Assembly (NCBI RefSeq): GCF_014397785.1 | Contig: NZ_VZQQ01000012.1 | Location: forward strand, 1-64,000 | DNA length: 64,000 bases | Direction: 5' to 3' | Origin: Paraburkholderia podalyriae | GTDB lineage: Bacteria; Pseudomonadota; Gammaproteobacteria; Burkholderiales; Burkholderiaceae | Shown: piece after piece, positions 1-9,618 of the stretch | How positions within the stretch are numbered: the first letter of the stretch is position 1 | Layout of the letters: each line of letters starts with the position of its first letter | Program-made: the position numbers and the translations under genes | The notes under the pieces: model-generated | The model's input: the letters and a program-made list of their open reading frames with translations, nothing else | Database searches by the model: none | What the model was told of the DNA's origin: nothing

Positions 1-164
1 TGCTGCTCGAAGAGCGCGTGCTGCTCGTGCAGGGCACCGGCTTCAACTGGAAAACGCCGGATCACTTCCGCGTCGTGTTCCTGCCGAACGTCGACGACCT
101 CGCGGATTCGATCAACCGGATCGCGCGGTTTCTCGACGGCTACCGCAAACGTCACACGGCCTGA
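1..164 (+). CDS. C-terminal end of a PLP-dependent aminotransferase (alanine transaminase-like), cut by window edge
   Basis: Only the last 53 codons are present, in the frame that begins at base 3 and stops with TGA at 162-164. The fragment contains GTGFNWKTPDHFRVVFLPN and ends FLDGYRKRHTA, which resembles the C-terminus of class I aminotransferases of the AlaA/AlaT type (pyruvate-glutamate transaminase). The gene lies 90 bp before hom. An AlaA-like aminotransferase upstream of hom-thrC is the arrangement I know from Burkholderia relatives. The active-site lysine lies outside the window, so the substrate cannot be judged from what is visible. Confidence 0.7.
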   Translation, partial: LLEERVLLVQGTGFNWKTPDHFRVVFLPNVDDLADSINRIARFLDGYRKRHTA

Positions 165-254
165 ACCGGCCTCGCGTACGATGTGGCGCGTGAGGCGCGT
201 CGCTCGTGCCACCCTCGACACCCTTTTCAAACCTCTACTAGAAACACACGCTGC

Positions 255-1586
<1,332 letters not shown>

Positions 1587-1594
1587 GCCGAACT

Positions 1595-3046
1595 ATGAAC
1601 TACCTCTCCACGCGCGGCGCCGGTGCCGGCGAGCGCCATACCTTCTCCGAGATCCTGCTCGGCGGTCTCGCGAAAGACGGCGGCCTGTATCTGCCGGCCG
1701 ACTATCCGCGCGTCACCGCGGACGAACTCACGCGCTGGCGCACGCTGTCGTACGCCGACCTGGCATTCGAGATCCTGTCGAAGTTCTGCGACGACATTCC
1801 CGCCGACGATCTGCGCGCACTGACGCGCAAGACCTATACGGCCGCGACCTACTGCAACGTGCGCGACGACGAAAGCGCCGCGCAGATCACGCCGCTGAAG
1901 ACGCTCGGCGTCGAAGAAGGCGCCCCGCTGTCGCTGCTCGAACTGTCGAACGGGCCGACGCTCGCGTTCAAAGACATGGCGATGCAGCTGATCGGCAATC
2001 TGTTCGAGTACGCGCTCGCGAAGCACGGCGAAACGCTGAACATTCTCGGCGCGACGTCGGGCGACACCGGCAGCGCGGCCGAATACGCGATGCGCGGCAA
2101 GAAGGGCATCCGCGTGTTCATGCTGTCGCCGCACGGGAAGATGAGCGCGTTCCAGACCGCGCAGATGTATAGCCTGCAAGATCCGAACATCTTCAACCTC
2201 GCGGTGCAAGGCGTGTTCGACGACGCGCAGGACATCGTGAAGGCGGTGTCGAACGATCACGCGTTCAAGGCGAAGTACAAGATCGGCACGGTCAATTCGA
2301 TCAACTGGGCGCGGGTTGTCGCGCAGGTCGTCTACTATTTCAAGGGCTACTTCGCCGCGACGAAGTCTAACGACGAGCGTGTGTCGTTCACGGTGCCGTC
2401 GGGCAACTTCGGCAACGTGTGCGCGGGTCATATCGCGCGCATGATGGGTCTGCCGATCGAGAAGCTGGTCGTCGCGACCAACGAGAACGACGTGCTCGAC
2501 GAGTTCTTCCGCACCGGCATCTACCGCGTGCGCAAGGCGGCCGAGACGTATCACACCAGCAGCCCGAGCATGGATATCTCGAAGGCATCGAACTTCGAGC
2601 GCTTCGTGTATGACCTGCTCGGCCGCGATCCGGCGCGCGTGCTGCAACTGTTCCGCGACGTCGAGGAGAAGGGCGGTTTCGACCTCGCGGCAAGCGGCGA
2701 CTTCGCGCGCGTGAAGGCGTTCGGTTTCGTGTCGGGCAGCAGCAGCCACGACTCCCGCGTCGACACGATCCGCGACGTGTTCCAGCGTTACGACACGATG
2801 ATCGACACGCACACGGCCGACGGTGTGAAGGTTGCGCGCGAACACCTGCAGCCCGGCATTCCGATGATCGTGCTCGAGACCGCGCAGCCGATCAAATTTG
2901 GCGAAACGATCCGCGAGGCGCTGCTGCGCGAACCGGAGCGGCCGGCGGCGTTCTCGGGCCTCGAGTCGCTGCCGCAGGGTTTCGAGGTCGTGCCCGCGGA
3001 TGTGCAGCGGGTGAAGGACTTTATCGTCGCGAATACCGGCGAATAA
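1595..3046 (+). CDS. thrC: Threonine synthase
   Basis: PLP enzyme converting O-phosphohomoserine to threonine in the cytoplasm, the last step of the pathway begun by the adjacent hom. The 483-residue length fits the longer (class II-like) threonine synthases. The N-terminal segment NYLSTRGAGAGERHTFSEIL is typical. The PLP lysine should be Lys126 in GPTLAFKDMAMQ, followed by the phosphate-binding GATSGDTGSAA. The start ATG lies 8 bp after the hom stop, indicating translational coupling. The opposite strand is open for about 900 codons because of codon bias; that is not a gene. Confidence 0.97.
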   Translation: MNYLSTRGAGAGERHTFSEILLGGLAKDGGLYLPADYPRVTADELTRWRTLSYADLAFEILSKFCDDIPADDLRALTRKTYTAATYCNVRDDESAAQITPLKTLGVEEGAPLSLLELSNGPTLAFKDMAMQLIGNLFEYALAKHGETLNILGATSGDTGSAAEYAMRGKKGIRVFMLSPHGKMSAFQTAQMYSLQDPNIFNLAVQGVFDDAQDIVKAVSNDHAFKAKYKIGTVNSINWARVVAQVVYYFKGYFAATKSNDERVSFTVPSGNFGNVCAGHIARMMGLPIEKLVVATNENDVLDEFFRTGIYRVRKAAETYHTSSPSMDISKASNFERFVYDLLGRDPARVLQLFRDVEEKGGFDLAASGDFARVKAFGFVSGSSSHDSRVDTIRDVFQRYDTMIDTHTADGVKVAREHLQPGIPMIVLETAQPIKFGETIREALLREPERPAAFSGLESLPQGFEVVPADVQRVKDFIVANTGE

Positions 3047-3056
3047 CGGCGACCGG

Positions 3057-3087
3057 GCCGCGTGAGCCGTTTTGCGGCTCACGCGGC
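3057..3087 (+). terminator. Perfect 13-bp hairpin after thrC
   Basis: GCCGCGTGAGCCG (3057-3069) and CGGCTCACGCGGC (3075-3087) pair perfectly around a 5-nt loop TTTTG, 10 bp after the thrC stop. No T-run follows (the next bases are ATCCCCCG). It may be a 3'-end stabilising hairpin or part of a Rho-dependent terminator rather than a classic intrinsic terminator. It separates hom-thrC from moeA. Confidence 0.55.
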
Positions 3088-3141
3088 ATCCCCCGCGATG
3101 CCCCAGGACGCCCGGCCGCCCAGGCTGACGGCATCGGCCGC

Positions 3142-3147
3142 TACAAT
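3142..3147 (+). promoter_or_regulatory. Candidate -10 element (TACAAT) for moeA
   Basis: CTACAAT lies 31 bp before the moeA ATG, in the 132-bp gap after thrC. The same hexamer recurs in front of dnaX, surE, rlmD, dusC and rimO here. No convincing -35 box is visible, so this is suggestive only. Confidence 0.4.
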
Positions 3148-3178
3148 GTGTTTTTAACCTGCGGCTTCGACACTCCAG

Positions 3179-4432
3179 ATGTCCACCCCCACGCCCCGCG
3201 CTCCGATGCTCGCCACTGCCGATGCGTTGGCGATCCTGCTCGACGCCGCGCGCCCGATCGACGGTACGCAAACGCTGCCGACGCTCAACGCGCTGAATCG
3301 CGTGCTCGCCACCGACGTCACGTCGCCGCTCGACGTGCCGCCGATGAACACGAGCGCGATGGACGGCTACGCGGTCCGCCTCGCCGATCTCGCGCACGGC
3401 AGCCGCCTGCCGGTCTCGCAACGCATTCCGGCCGGCCATGCGCCGGCGCCGCTCGCGCCTGACAGCGCGGCGCGCATCTTCACCGGCGCGACGGTGCCCG
3501 CTGGCGCGGACGCGGTCGTGATGCAGGAACAGACCGAGGTGGCCGGCGACGAAGTGACGATCGTGCATCGTCCGCACGCGGGCGAGTGGATCACCGCGCA
3601 GGGCGCCGATATTCGCGCGGGCTCGGTGATCCTGCCGGCCGGCACGCGGCTCACGCCGCAGGCGTTGGGACTTGCCGCGTCGGTCGGATGCGCGCGACTC
3701 GAGGTGCGCCGCCGCGTGAAAGTCGCCGTATTCTTTACCGGCGACGAACTGACGATGCCCGGCGACCCGCTGAAGCCAGGCGCGATCTACAACTCGAATC
3801 GCTTCACGCTGCGCGGCCTGCTCGACACACTCGGCTGCGAAGTGACCGACTACGGCATCGTCGCCGATCAACTCGACGCGACCCGCGCGACGCTGCGCGA
3901 AGCCGCCCAGGCGCACGATCTGATTCTCACGTGCGGCGGCGTGTCGGTCGGCGAGGAGGATCACGTGAAGCCGGCAGTCGAGGCCGAAGGACGTCTTTCT
4001 ATGTGGCAGATCGCCATGAAGCCGGGCAAGCCGCTCGCGTTCGGCACGGTGCGCCGTGGCGCGGACGGTGCTATTGGGGGCGAACCGGCCGAAACGTTTT
4101 TTATCGGCCTGCCAGGCAATCCGGTGTCGAGCTTCGTCACATTCCTGCTGTTCGTGCGTCCGTTCGTGCTGCGGCTGGCCGGCGCTCAGGCGGTCGCGCC
4201 GCGCGCGCTGTCGCTGCGCGCGGACTTCACGCAGGGCAAGGCCGATCGCCGCAACGAGTTCCTGCGCGCGCGCGTCAATGCGGCGGGAGGGCTCGATCTG
4301 TTTGCTAACCAGAGCTCGGCCGTGTTGACGTCGACCGTCTGGGGTGACGGCCTGATCGACAATCCGCCGAACCACGCGATCAGCGCCGGCGAAACCGTGC
4401 GCTTCATTCCGTTTTCCGAACTACTGAACTGA
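3179..4432 (+). CDS. moeA: Molybdopterin molybdenumtransferase
   Basis: Inserts molybdate into adenylylated molybdopterin to make the molybdenum cofactor. The 417-residue length is normal for MoeA. Visible signatures are the N-terminal PPMNTSAMDGYAVR, the central molybdopterin-binding (MoCF) domain with GDEL, PGAIYNSN and LTCGGVSVGEEDHVK, and GLPGNPVSSFVTFL before the C-terminal domain IV. It is followed after 45 bp by moaD and then moaE, so it sits with the molybdopterin synthase genes. moaA, moaC and moeB are not in the window. Confidence 0.96.
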   Translation: MSTPTPRAPMLATADALAILLDAARPIDGTQTLPTLNALNRVLATDVTSPLDVPPMNTSAMDGYAVRLADLAHGSRLPVSQRIPAGHAPAPLAPDSAARIFTGATVPAGADAVVMQEQTEVAGDEVTIVHRPHAGEWITAQGADIRAGSVILPAGTRLTPQALGLAASVGCARLEVRRRVKVAVFFTGDELTMPGDPLKPGAIYNSNRFTLRGLLDTLGCEVTDYGIVADQLDATRATLREAAQAHDLILTCGGVSVGEEDHVKPAVEAEGRLSMWQIAMKPGKPLAFGTVRRGADGAIGGEPAETFFIGLPGNPVSSFVTFLLFVRPFVLRLAGAQAVAPRALSLRADFTQGKADRRNEFLRARVNAAGGLDLFANQSSAVLTSTVWGDGLIDNPPNHAISAGETVRFIPFSELLN

Positions 4433-4477
4433 GGCCGGTCGTCCGCGGCATGCGCGGCGCAGACTGGCGGTATCCCG

Positions 4478-4735
4478 ATGAAGATTGAACTCCGATACTT
4501 TGCGAGCGTGCGAGAAGCGCTCAACATGTCCGACGAAGCCGTCGAGGTGCCCGACGCCATCGCGACCGTCGGCGACGTGCGCGCGTGGCTGCGCGTGCGT
4601 GGCGGCATCTGGGCCGAGACGCTCGCTGAAGGCCGTGCGCTGCGCATGGCCTGCAACCACGTGATGACCGACGCGAGCACCCGCATCACCGAGGGTTGCG
4701 AGGTCGCGTTCTTTCCTCCCGTCACCGGCGGCTGA
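4478..4735 (+). CDS. moaD: Molybdopterin synthase small (sulfur carrier) subunit
   Basis: An 85-residue beta-grasp protein beginning MKIELRYFASVREAL and ending PPVTGG. The C-terminal Gly-Gly is the diagnostic feature: it is adenylylated and thiocarboxylated, and delivers sulfur to cyclic pyranopterin monophosphate within the MoaD/MoaE complex. The partner moaE starts 50 bp downstream and moeA ends 45 bp upstream, which supports a single transcription unit. Confidence 0.94.
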   Translation: MKIELRYFASVREALNMSDEAVEVPDAIATVGDVRAWLRVRGGIWAETLAEGRALRMACNHVMTDASTRITEGCEVAFFPPVTGG

Positions 4736-4785
4736 GCCGCGCCCACGCGCGACAAGCCAGCGACAAACGCCCTCAGGAGCCGCCC

Positions 4786-5262
4786 ATGCCCGTTCGCGTC
4801 CAGACTGAAGACTTCGACCTCAGCGCCGAGGTAGCCGCGCTGCGCGCGCGCAATCCGAAGATCGGCGCGGTCGCATGCTTCATCGGCACCGTGCGCGACC
4901 TCAACGAGGGCAGCGCAGTCGAGACGATGGAACTCGAGCACTACCCGGGCATGACCGAGAAGTCGCTCGAGGCGATCGTCGAGCGCGCGCGCGAACGCTG
5001 GCCCGGCATCGAGGTGCTGATCGTGCATCGCGTCGGCAAGCTGTATCCGCTCGATCAGATCGTGCTCGTCGCGACGACGGCCGCGCATCGTGGTGATGCG
5101 TTTGCGTCGTGCGAATTCGTGATGGACTATCTGAAGACCGAAGCGCCGTTCTGGAAGAAGGAGAAGACCGACGCGGGCGAGCGCTGGGTCGACGCGCGCG
5201 TCACCGACGATGCCGCGCTCGCGCGTTGGGGCACCGAGGCGCGAAAGCGGACTGCGGAGTAG
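4786..5262 (+). CDS. moaE: Molybdopterin synthase catalytic subunit
   Basis: Large subunit of molybdopterin synthase, which puts two sulfurs onto cyclic pyranopterin monophosphate using thiocarboxylated MoaD. The 158-residue protein contains VACFIGTVRDLNEG, MELEHYPGMTEKSLE and the catalytic lysine block YLKTEAPFWKKE near the C-terminus. I placed the start at ATG 4786, which has CAGGAG about 7 bp upstream and gives a normal-length protein. An in-frame upstream ATG at 4696 lies inside moaD and would add a non-conserved arginine-rich tail. Confidence 0.95.
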   Translation: MPVRVQTEDFDLSAEVAALRARNPKIGAVACFIGTVRDLNEGSAVETMELEHYPGMTEKSLEAIVERARERWPGIEVLIVHRVGKLYPLDQIVLVATTAAHRGDAFASCEFVMDYLKTEAPFWKKEKTDAGERWVDARVTDDAALARWGTEARKRTAE

Positions 5263-5335
5263 CAGAGCTGCCGGCCGCGGAGTTGCGACGGCGCGTGCGG
5301 CGTCTTGGTGTCAGGGCGCCAGTGGTGATCCACGT

Positions 5336-5881
5336 TTACTCGTGCTGTGAGCGTCCGATGATCGGCACCGGAAACGGCTCCCCAGCCGGCCGCGACCGAT
5401 GCTCGCCATCGTCGCCATCGCGCGGCCGACGCTTCGGCGCGACGCGCTCGAGCAGCACCTGCTGCTCCGGCGGAATCTTGTAATCCCACCCGAAACGGCT
5501 GAACTGCAGACTCTGCGCGATCCGCAGCGCCGGCTCCATGAAACGGACCGCCGCGGCCGGCTGATAGCGCGATTCGACCGTATCGAGGAACAGGTACAGC
5601 CAGCGGCTGAAATGCTGCGGCTCAATGCCTTCGAGCGGTTGATGCGCCTGCTGCACATTGCCGCGATACTGCTTCGCGCCGAGCACGAGGCTGGTCCAGA
5701 ACGTGCACATCTTCGGCAGATGGTCGTCCCAGCGGCCGGCGAGCTTCGCGTCGAAGACGGGACCGAGCAGCGGATCGGCGCGCACGCGATCGTAAAAGCC
5801 GTAGACGAGGTCGCGGATATTCGCGTCGGTGGGTTCGGTGGCGCGCTCGACCGGTGGCGCGGCGGGAAAAGACGGATTCAT
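5336..5881 (-). CDS. Group III truncated haemoglobin
   Basis: A small globin (181 residues) of the 2/2 truncated type, group III. The N-terminal helix block IRDLVYGFYDRVRADPLLGPVF and the WDDHLPKMCTFW stretch are typical. The likely proximal haem ligand is His90 in PQHFSRWLYLF, followed by the group III tryptophan (Trp94). Relatives such as Campylobacter Ctb bind oxygen and nitric oxide. The gene diverges from an NsrR-type regulator, which suggests induction by nitric oxide. About 35-40 residues of charged, low-complexity tail (RPRDGDDGEHRSRPAGEP and beyond) follow the globin fold and are not part of the usual domain. No flavohaemoglobin is encoded nearby. Confidence 0.88.
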   Translation of the reverse strand: MNPSFPAAPPVERATEPTDANIRDLVYGFYDRVRADPLLGPVFDAKLAGRWDDHLPKMCTFWTSLVLGAKQYRGNVQQAHQPLEGIEPQHFSRWLYLFLDTVESRYQPAAAVRFMEPALRIAQSLQFSRFGWDYKIPPEQQVLLERVAPKRRPRDGDDGEHRSRPAGEPFPVPIIGRSQHE

Positions 5882-5936
5882 GCGGATTCCAGAAAAATGC
5901 GGTTGCCGATGGCGGCTGAACAGAGCCTCGAACCCC

Positions 5937-5984
5937 CCGTTTTTCTAACAAACGGTTGATGCGGAAAAAGATACTATTGCTATC
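5937..5984. promoter_or_regulatory. Two short dyads in the globin/nsrR divergent region, candidate operator
   Basis: CCGTTT (5937-5942) and AAACGG (5950-5955) form a 6-bp dyad with a 7-bp gap. A second, looser one, GATA...TATC, spans 5970-5984 in an AT-rich patch. They lie 56-103 bp upstream of the globin start. An NsrR operator would be expected in this region, but neither dyad is a clear match to the AAGATGC-type consensus known from enterobacteria. Confidence 0.3.
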
Positions 5985-6137
5985 CGAAACAGCTATGCAA
6001 CGCGACTCGACGAACGACGCCGTCAGCCAATCAGCCATGTTAGGGCGCGGCACTCGTTCAGGGCAACCCTTGCGTCTATGCGGTTACCGGCGCGTTCAAG
6101 GCACTTGCTCGCAGCCTTTCACGCTATACCAGGACCT

Positions 6138-6668
6138 ATGAGACTTACCGACTATACGGATTACGCGCTGCGAGTGCTGGTGTACCTTGCAGTGCGGGGC
6201 GACGGATTGTCGACGATTCACGAGATTTCGCAAGCTTACGGCATCTCGAAGAACCATCTGATGAAGGTCGTGCAGCAACTCGGCGAACTCGGCTGGGTCG
6301 AAACCGTGCGCGGCCGCAATGGCGGGCTGCGGCTCGGCACGCAATCGCTGTCCCTGACCGTCGGCGAGGTAGTGCGCGTCACGGAAAGCGACTTTGCGCT
6401 GGTCGGCTGTCTGCCGGATCGGCAGGGCCGGCAGCGGGCTTGCGTCATCACGTCGCAATGCCGGCTGCGTGGCGCGCTGCAGGCGGCGAACCTCGCTTTT
6501 CTTACCGAGCTGGATCGCCATACGATCGGCGAAGTCGCGCAGCCGCAAAGTTCGCTGGCGGCGTTGCTTGGATTAGGCCCGACGACTCAGGTGGTGCCGC
6601 TGCCGATTCCGCTGGCTTCCGAGAGCACGCGCGGCGGTAGTCCGGCGCGAGTGGGCCACAAGCACTAG
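6138..6668 (+). CDS. nsrR: Rrf2-family Fe-S regulator, NsrR type (nitric-oxide sensor)
   Basis: A 176-residue Rrf2-family repressor. The winged helix is at the N-terminus (MRLTDYTDYALRVLVYLA, then ISKNHLMKVVQQLGELGWV with the RGRNGGLRL wing). Three cysteines, Cys91, Cys102 and Cys108, would hold the iron-sulfur cluster that nitric oxide destroys. E. coli NsrR uses Cys91, 96 and 102, so the first spacing is five residues longer here. I chose ATG 6138 because the family starts MRLT/MQLT; the in-frame ATG at 6078 adds a non-conserved leader. The divergent truncated globin is the obvious target gene. Confidence 0.87.
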   Translation: MRLTDYTDYALRVLVYLAVRGDGLSTIHEISQAYGISKNHLMKVVQQLGELGWVETVRGRNGGLRLGTQSLSLTVGEVVRVTESDFALVGCLPDRQGRQRACVITSQCRLRGALQAANLAFLTELDRHTIGEVAQPQSSLAALLGLGPTTQVVPLPIPLASESTRGGSPARVGHKH

Positions 6669-6783
6669 AAACATCCGGCCGGCTCCGGGAGGCGGAAACG
6701 CGCCGAGCCGCGGCGCTGGGGAAGGATCGCGACAGTTCTTGCGCTCAAATGTTAAATAGTTGCGACCGAGGCCAAAAAAAGCG

Positions 6784-6811
6784 CTTGAAACCCAAATAAA
6801 ACGCCTCATTT
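6784..6811 (+). promoter_or_regulatory. Heat-shock (sigma-32) promoter of clpB
   Basis: CTTGAAA at 6784-6790 and CCTCATTT at 6804-6811 are separated by 13 bp. This matches the RpoH consensus (CTTGAAA, 13-15 bp, CCCCAT-type -10) closely and sits 29 bp upstream of the clpB ATG. No vegetative promoter of comparable quality is visible between nsrR and clpB. Confidence 0.85.
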
Positions 6812-6840
6812 TGGTGGTAATCGAAATTGGAGGTCTCTTG

Positions 6841-9438
6841 ATGAGAATCGACAAACTCACCACTAAATTCCAGGAAGCGCTCGCGGACGCCCAAAGTCTG
6901 GCGGTTGGCCACGACAATCAGTACATCGAACCGGTCCACGTGCTGGCGGCACTCGTCGCGCAGCAGGACGGCTCCGCCCGCTCGCTGCTGTCGCGCGCTG
7001 GCGTGCATGTGCAGCCGCTGCAAACCGCACTGAACGACGCGATCACGCGGCTGCCGCAAGTGCGGGGCACCGACGGCAACGTGCAGATCGGCCGCGAACT
7101 GACCGGTCTGTTGAACCAGGCCGACAAGGAAGCGCAGAAGCTCAACGATACGTTCATCGCGAGCGAAATGTTCCTGCTTGCGGTTGCCGACGACAAAAGC
7201 GAGGCCGGCCGTCTCGCGCGCGAGCATGGGTTGTCGCGCAAGGCGCTCGAAACCGCAATCGCCGCGGTGCGCGGCGGCTCGCAGGTGCATAGCCAGGACG
7301 CCGAAAGCCAGCGCGAAGCGCTGAAGAAATACACGATCGACCTGACCGAGCGCGCCCGCGCAGGCAAGCTCGACCCCGTGATCGGCCGCGACGACGAAAT
7401 CCGCCGTTCCATCCAGATCCTGCAGCGCCGCACCAAGAACAACCCGGTGCTGATCGGCGAGCCGGGCGTCGGCAAGACCGCGATCGTCGAGGGACTCGCG
7501 CAGCGCATCGTCAACGGCGAAGTGCCGGAAACGCTGAAGAACAAGCGCGTGCTGTCGCTCGACATGGCCGCGCTGCTCGCGGGCGCCAAATATCGCGGCG
7601 AGTTCGAGGAGCGCCTGAAGGCGGTGCTCAACGACATCGCGAAGGACGAAGGGCAAACCATCGTCTTCATCGACGAGATTCACACCATGGTCGGCGCCGG
7701 CAAGGCCGAAGGCGCGATGGACGCGGGCAACATGCTGAAGCCGGCGCTGTCGCGCGGCGAGCTGCATTGCGTCGGCGCAACCACGCTCGACGAATACCGC
7801 AAGTACATCGAAAAGGATGCCGCGCTCGAGCGCCGCTTCCAGAAGGTGCTGGTGGACGAACCGTCGGTCGAGGCGACCATCGCGATCCTGCGCGGTCTGC
7901 AGGAGCGCTATGAGCTGCATCACGGCGTCGACATAACCGACCCGGCGATCGTCGCGGCCGCCGAGCTGTCGCATCGTTACATCACCGACCGCTTCCTGCC
8001 GGACAAGGCGATCGATCTGATCGACGAAGCCGCGTCGAAGATCAAGATGGAAATCGACTCGAAACCGGAGGAGATGGATCGGCTCGACCGTCGTCTGATC
8101 CAGCTGAAGATCGAACGCGAAGCGGTGAAGAAGGAGAAGGACGAAGCGTCGCAAAAGCGTCTGCAGCTGATCGAAGAGGAAATCGAGCGGCTCAACCGCG
8201 AATATTCGGACCTCGATGAAATCTGGACCGCGGAAAAAGCGGCGGTGCAGGGCAGCGCCCAACTGAAGGAAGAGATCGAGAAGACGCGCGCGGAAATCAC
8301 GCGCCTGCAGCGCGAAGGCAAGCTCGAGAAGGTGGCCGAACTACAGTACGGCAAGCTGCCGGGTCTCGAAGCGCAGCTAAAGGAGGTCACGCGCGCCGAA
8401 GCCGAGGAGCAGAACAGTCCCAAGCGTCCGCGTCTGTTGCGCACGCAGGTCGGCGCGGAAGAGATCGCCGAGGTCGTGTCGCGGGCCACCGGGATTCCGG
8501 TGTCGCGCATGATGCAGGGCGAGCGCGAAAAGCTGCTGCAGATCGAATCGAAGCTGCATGAGCGCGTGGTCGGTCAGGACGAGGCGATCAGCGCGGTCGC
8601 CGATGCGATTCGCCGCTCGCGCGCGGGTCTGTCGGACCCGAATCGTCCGTACGGCTCGTTCCTGTTCCTGGGACCGACCGGCGTCGGCAAGACCGAGCTG
8701 TGCAAGGCGTTGGCGTCGTTTCTGTTCGATTCGGAAGAGCACCTCATTCGTATCGACATGAGCGAGTTCATGGAGAAGCACAGCGTCGCGCGTCTGATCG
8801 GCGCGCCGCCGGGATACGTCGGCTACGAGGAGGGCGGTTATCTGACCGAGGCCGTGCGTCGCAAGCCGTATAGCGTGATCCTGCTCGACGAAATCGAGAA
8901 GGCGCATCCGGACGTGTTCAACGTGCTGCTGCAGGTGCTCGACGACGGCCGCATGACCGATGGCCAGGGCCGCACCGTCGACTTCAAGAACACGGTGATC
9001 GTGATGACCTCGAACCTCGGTTCGCAGGTGATCCAGGCGATGGTCGGCGAGTCGCAGGAGGCCATCAAGGACGCGGTGTGGGAAGAGGTGAAGCTGCACT
9101 TCAGGCCCGAGTTCCTGAACCGGATCGACGACGTCGTCGTGTTCCATGCGCTCGATCGCTCGAACATCCAGTCGATCGCGCGGATCCAGTTGCAGCGTCT
9201 GCACGAGCGGCTCGCGAAGCTCGACATGCAGCTGGTGGTGTCGGACCCAGCGCTCGAGCACATCGGCAAGGTCGGCTACGACCCGCTGTTCGGTGCACGG
9301 CCGCTGAAGCGCGCGATCCAGCAGGAGATCGAGAACCCGATCGCGAAGCTGATCCTGGCCGGCAAGTTCGGGCCGAAGGATGTGATTCCGGTCGAAGTGC
9401 ACGACGGCGAGCTGGTGTTCGAACGCGTCGTGCACTGA
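6841..9438 (+). CDS. clpB: ATP-dependent disaggregase ClpB
   Basis: Hsp100 chaperone that pulls proteins out of aggregates together with DnaK. The 865-residue length is standard. The order is: N-terminal Clp_N repeats (MRIDKLTTKFQEALADAQSL), AAA+ module 1 with Walker A GEPGVGKT from residue 206, the coiled-coil middle domain (about residues 410-525, rich in Lys/Glu, which separates ClpB from ClpA), AAA+ module 2 with GPTGVGKT from residue 611, and a C-terminal D2-small domain. ATG 6841 has GGAGG 9 bp upstream; the extra upstream codons open in frame are leader. A sigma-32 promoter lies just before it. Confidence 0.98.
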   Translation: MRIDKLTTKFQEALADAQSLAVGHDNQYIEPVHVLAALVAQQDGSARSLLSRAGVHVQPLQTALNDAITRLPQVRGTDGNVQIGRELTGLLNQADKEAQKLNDTFIASEMFLLAVADDKSEAGRLAREHGLSRKALETAIAAVRGGSQVHSQDAESQREALKKYTIDLTERARAGKLDPVIGRDDEIRRSIQILQRRTKNNPVLIGEPGVGKTAIVEGLAQRIVNGEVPETLKNKRVLSLDMAALLAGAKYRGEFEERLKAVLNDIAKDEGQTIVFIDEIHTMVGAGKAEGAMDAGNMLKPALSRGELHCVGATTLDEYRKYIEKDAALERRFQKVLVDEPSVEATIAILRGLQERYELHHGVDITDPAIVAAAELSHRYITDRFLPDKAIDLIDEAASKIKMEIDSKPEEMDRLDRRLIQLKIEREAVKKEKDEASQKRLQLIEEEIERLNREYSDLDEIWTAEKAAVQGSAQLKEEIEKTRAEITRLQREGKLEKVAELQYGKLPGLEAQLKEVTRAEAEEQNSPKRPRLLRTQVGAEEIAEVVSRATGIPVSRMMQGEREKLLQIESKLHERVVGQDEAISAVADAIRRSRAGLSDPNRPYGSFLFLGPTGVGKTELCKALASFLFDSEEHLIRIDMSEFMEKHSVARLIGAPPGYVGYEEGGYLTEAVRRKPYSVILLDEIEKAHPDVFNVLLQVLDDGRMTDGQGRTVDFKNTVIVMTSNLGSQVIQAMVGESQEAIKDAVWEEVKLHFRPEFLNRIDDVVVFHALDRSNIQSIARIQLQRLHERLAKLDMQLVVSDPALEHIGKVGYDPLFGARPLKRAIQQEIENPIAKLILAGKFGPKDVIPVEVHDGELVFERVVH

Positions 9439-9502
9439 GCGCGATGGCTTGGTGACGCGACGGCGCGGCGGCGGCAGTTGGGCCGTTCCCGCCGACGTTA
9501 AA

Positions 9503-9541
9503 AAAACCGGCAACGAAGCTCACTTCGTTGCCGGTTTTCTT
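9503..9541. terminator. Bidirectional intrinsic terminator between clpB and the YidB-like gene
   Basis: AAAACCGGCAACGAAG (9503-9518) pairs perfectly with CTTCGTTGCCGGTTTT (9523-9538) around a 4-nt loop. It is flanked by an A-run on the left and a T-run on the right, so it can stop clpB transcription and the convergent minus-strand gene. Confidence 0.9.
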
Positions 9542-9618
9542 TGGGCCGCCGATTTTGAACCGGGCGTCCGCGTCGAGCGGCGGCCCAAGCCGCCGCCAGC
9601 GCATCGCGCGCAGCGTGC

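Noticed and set aside
6745..8262. A long minus-strand open frame antisense to clpB
   Set aside because: Same cause: mirror of codon bias, no homology-like segments, no ribosome site.
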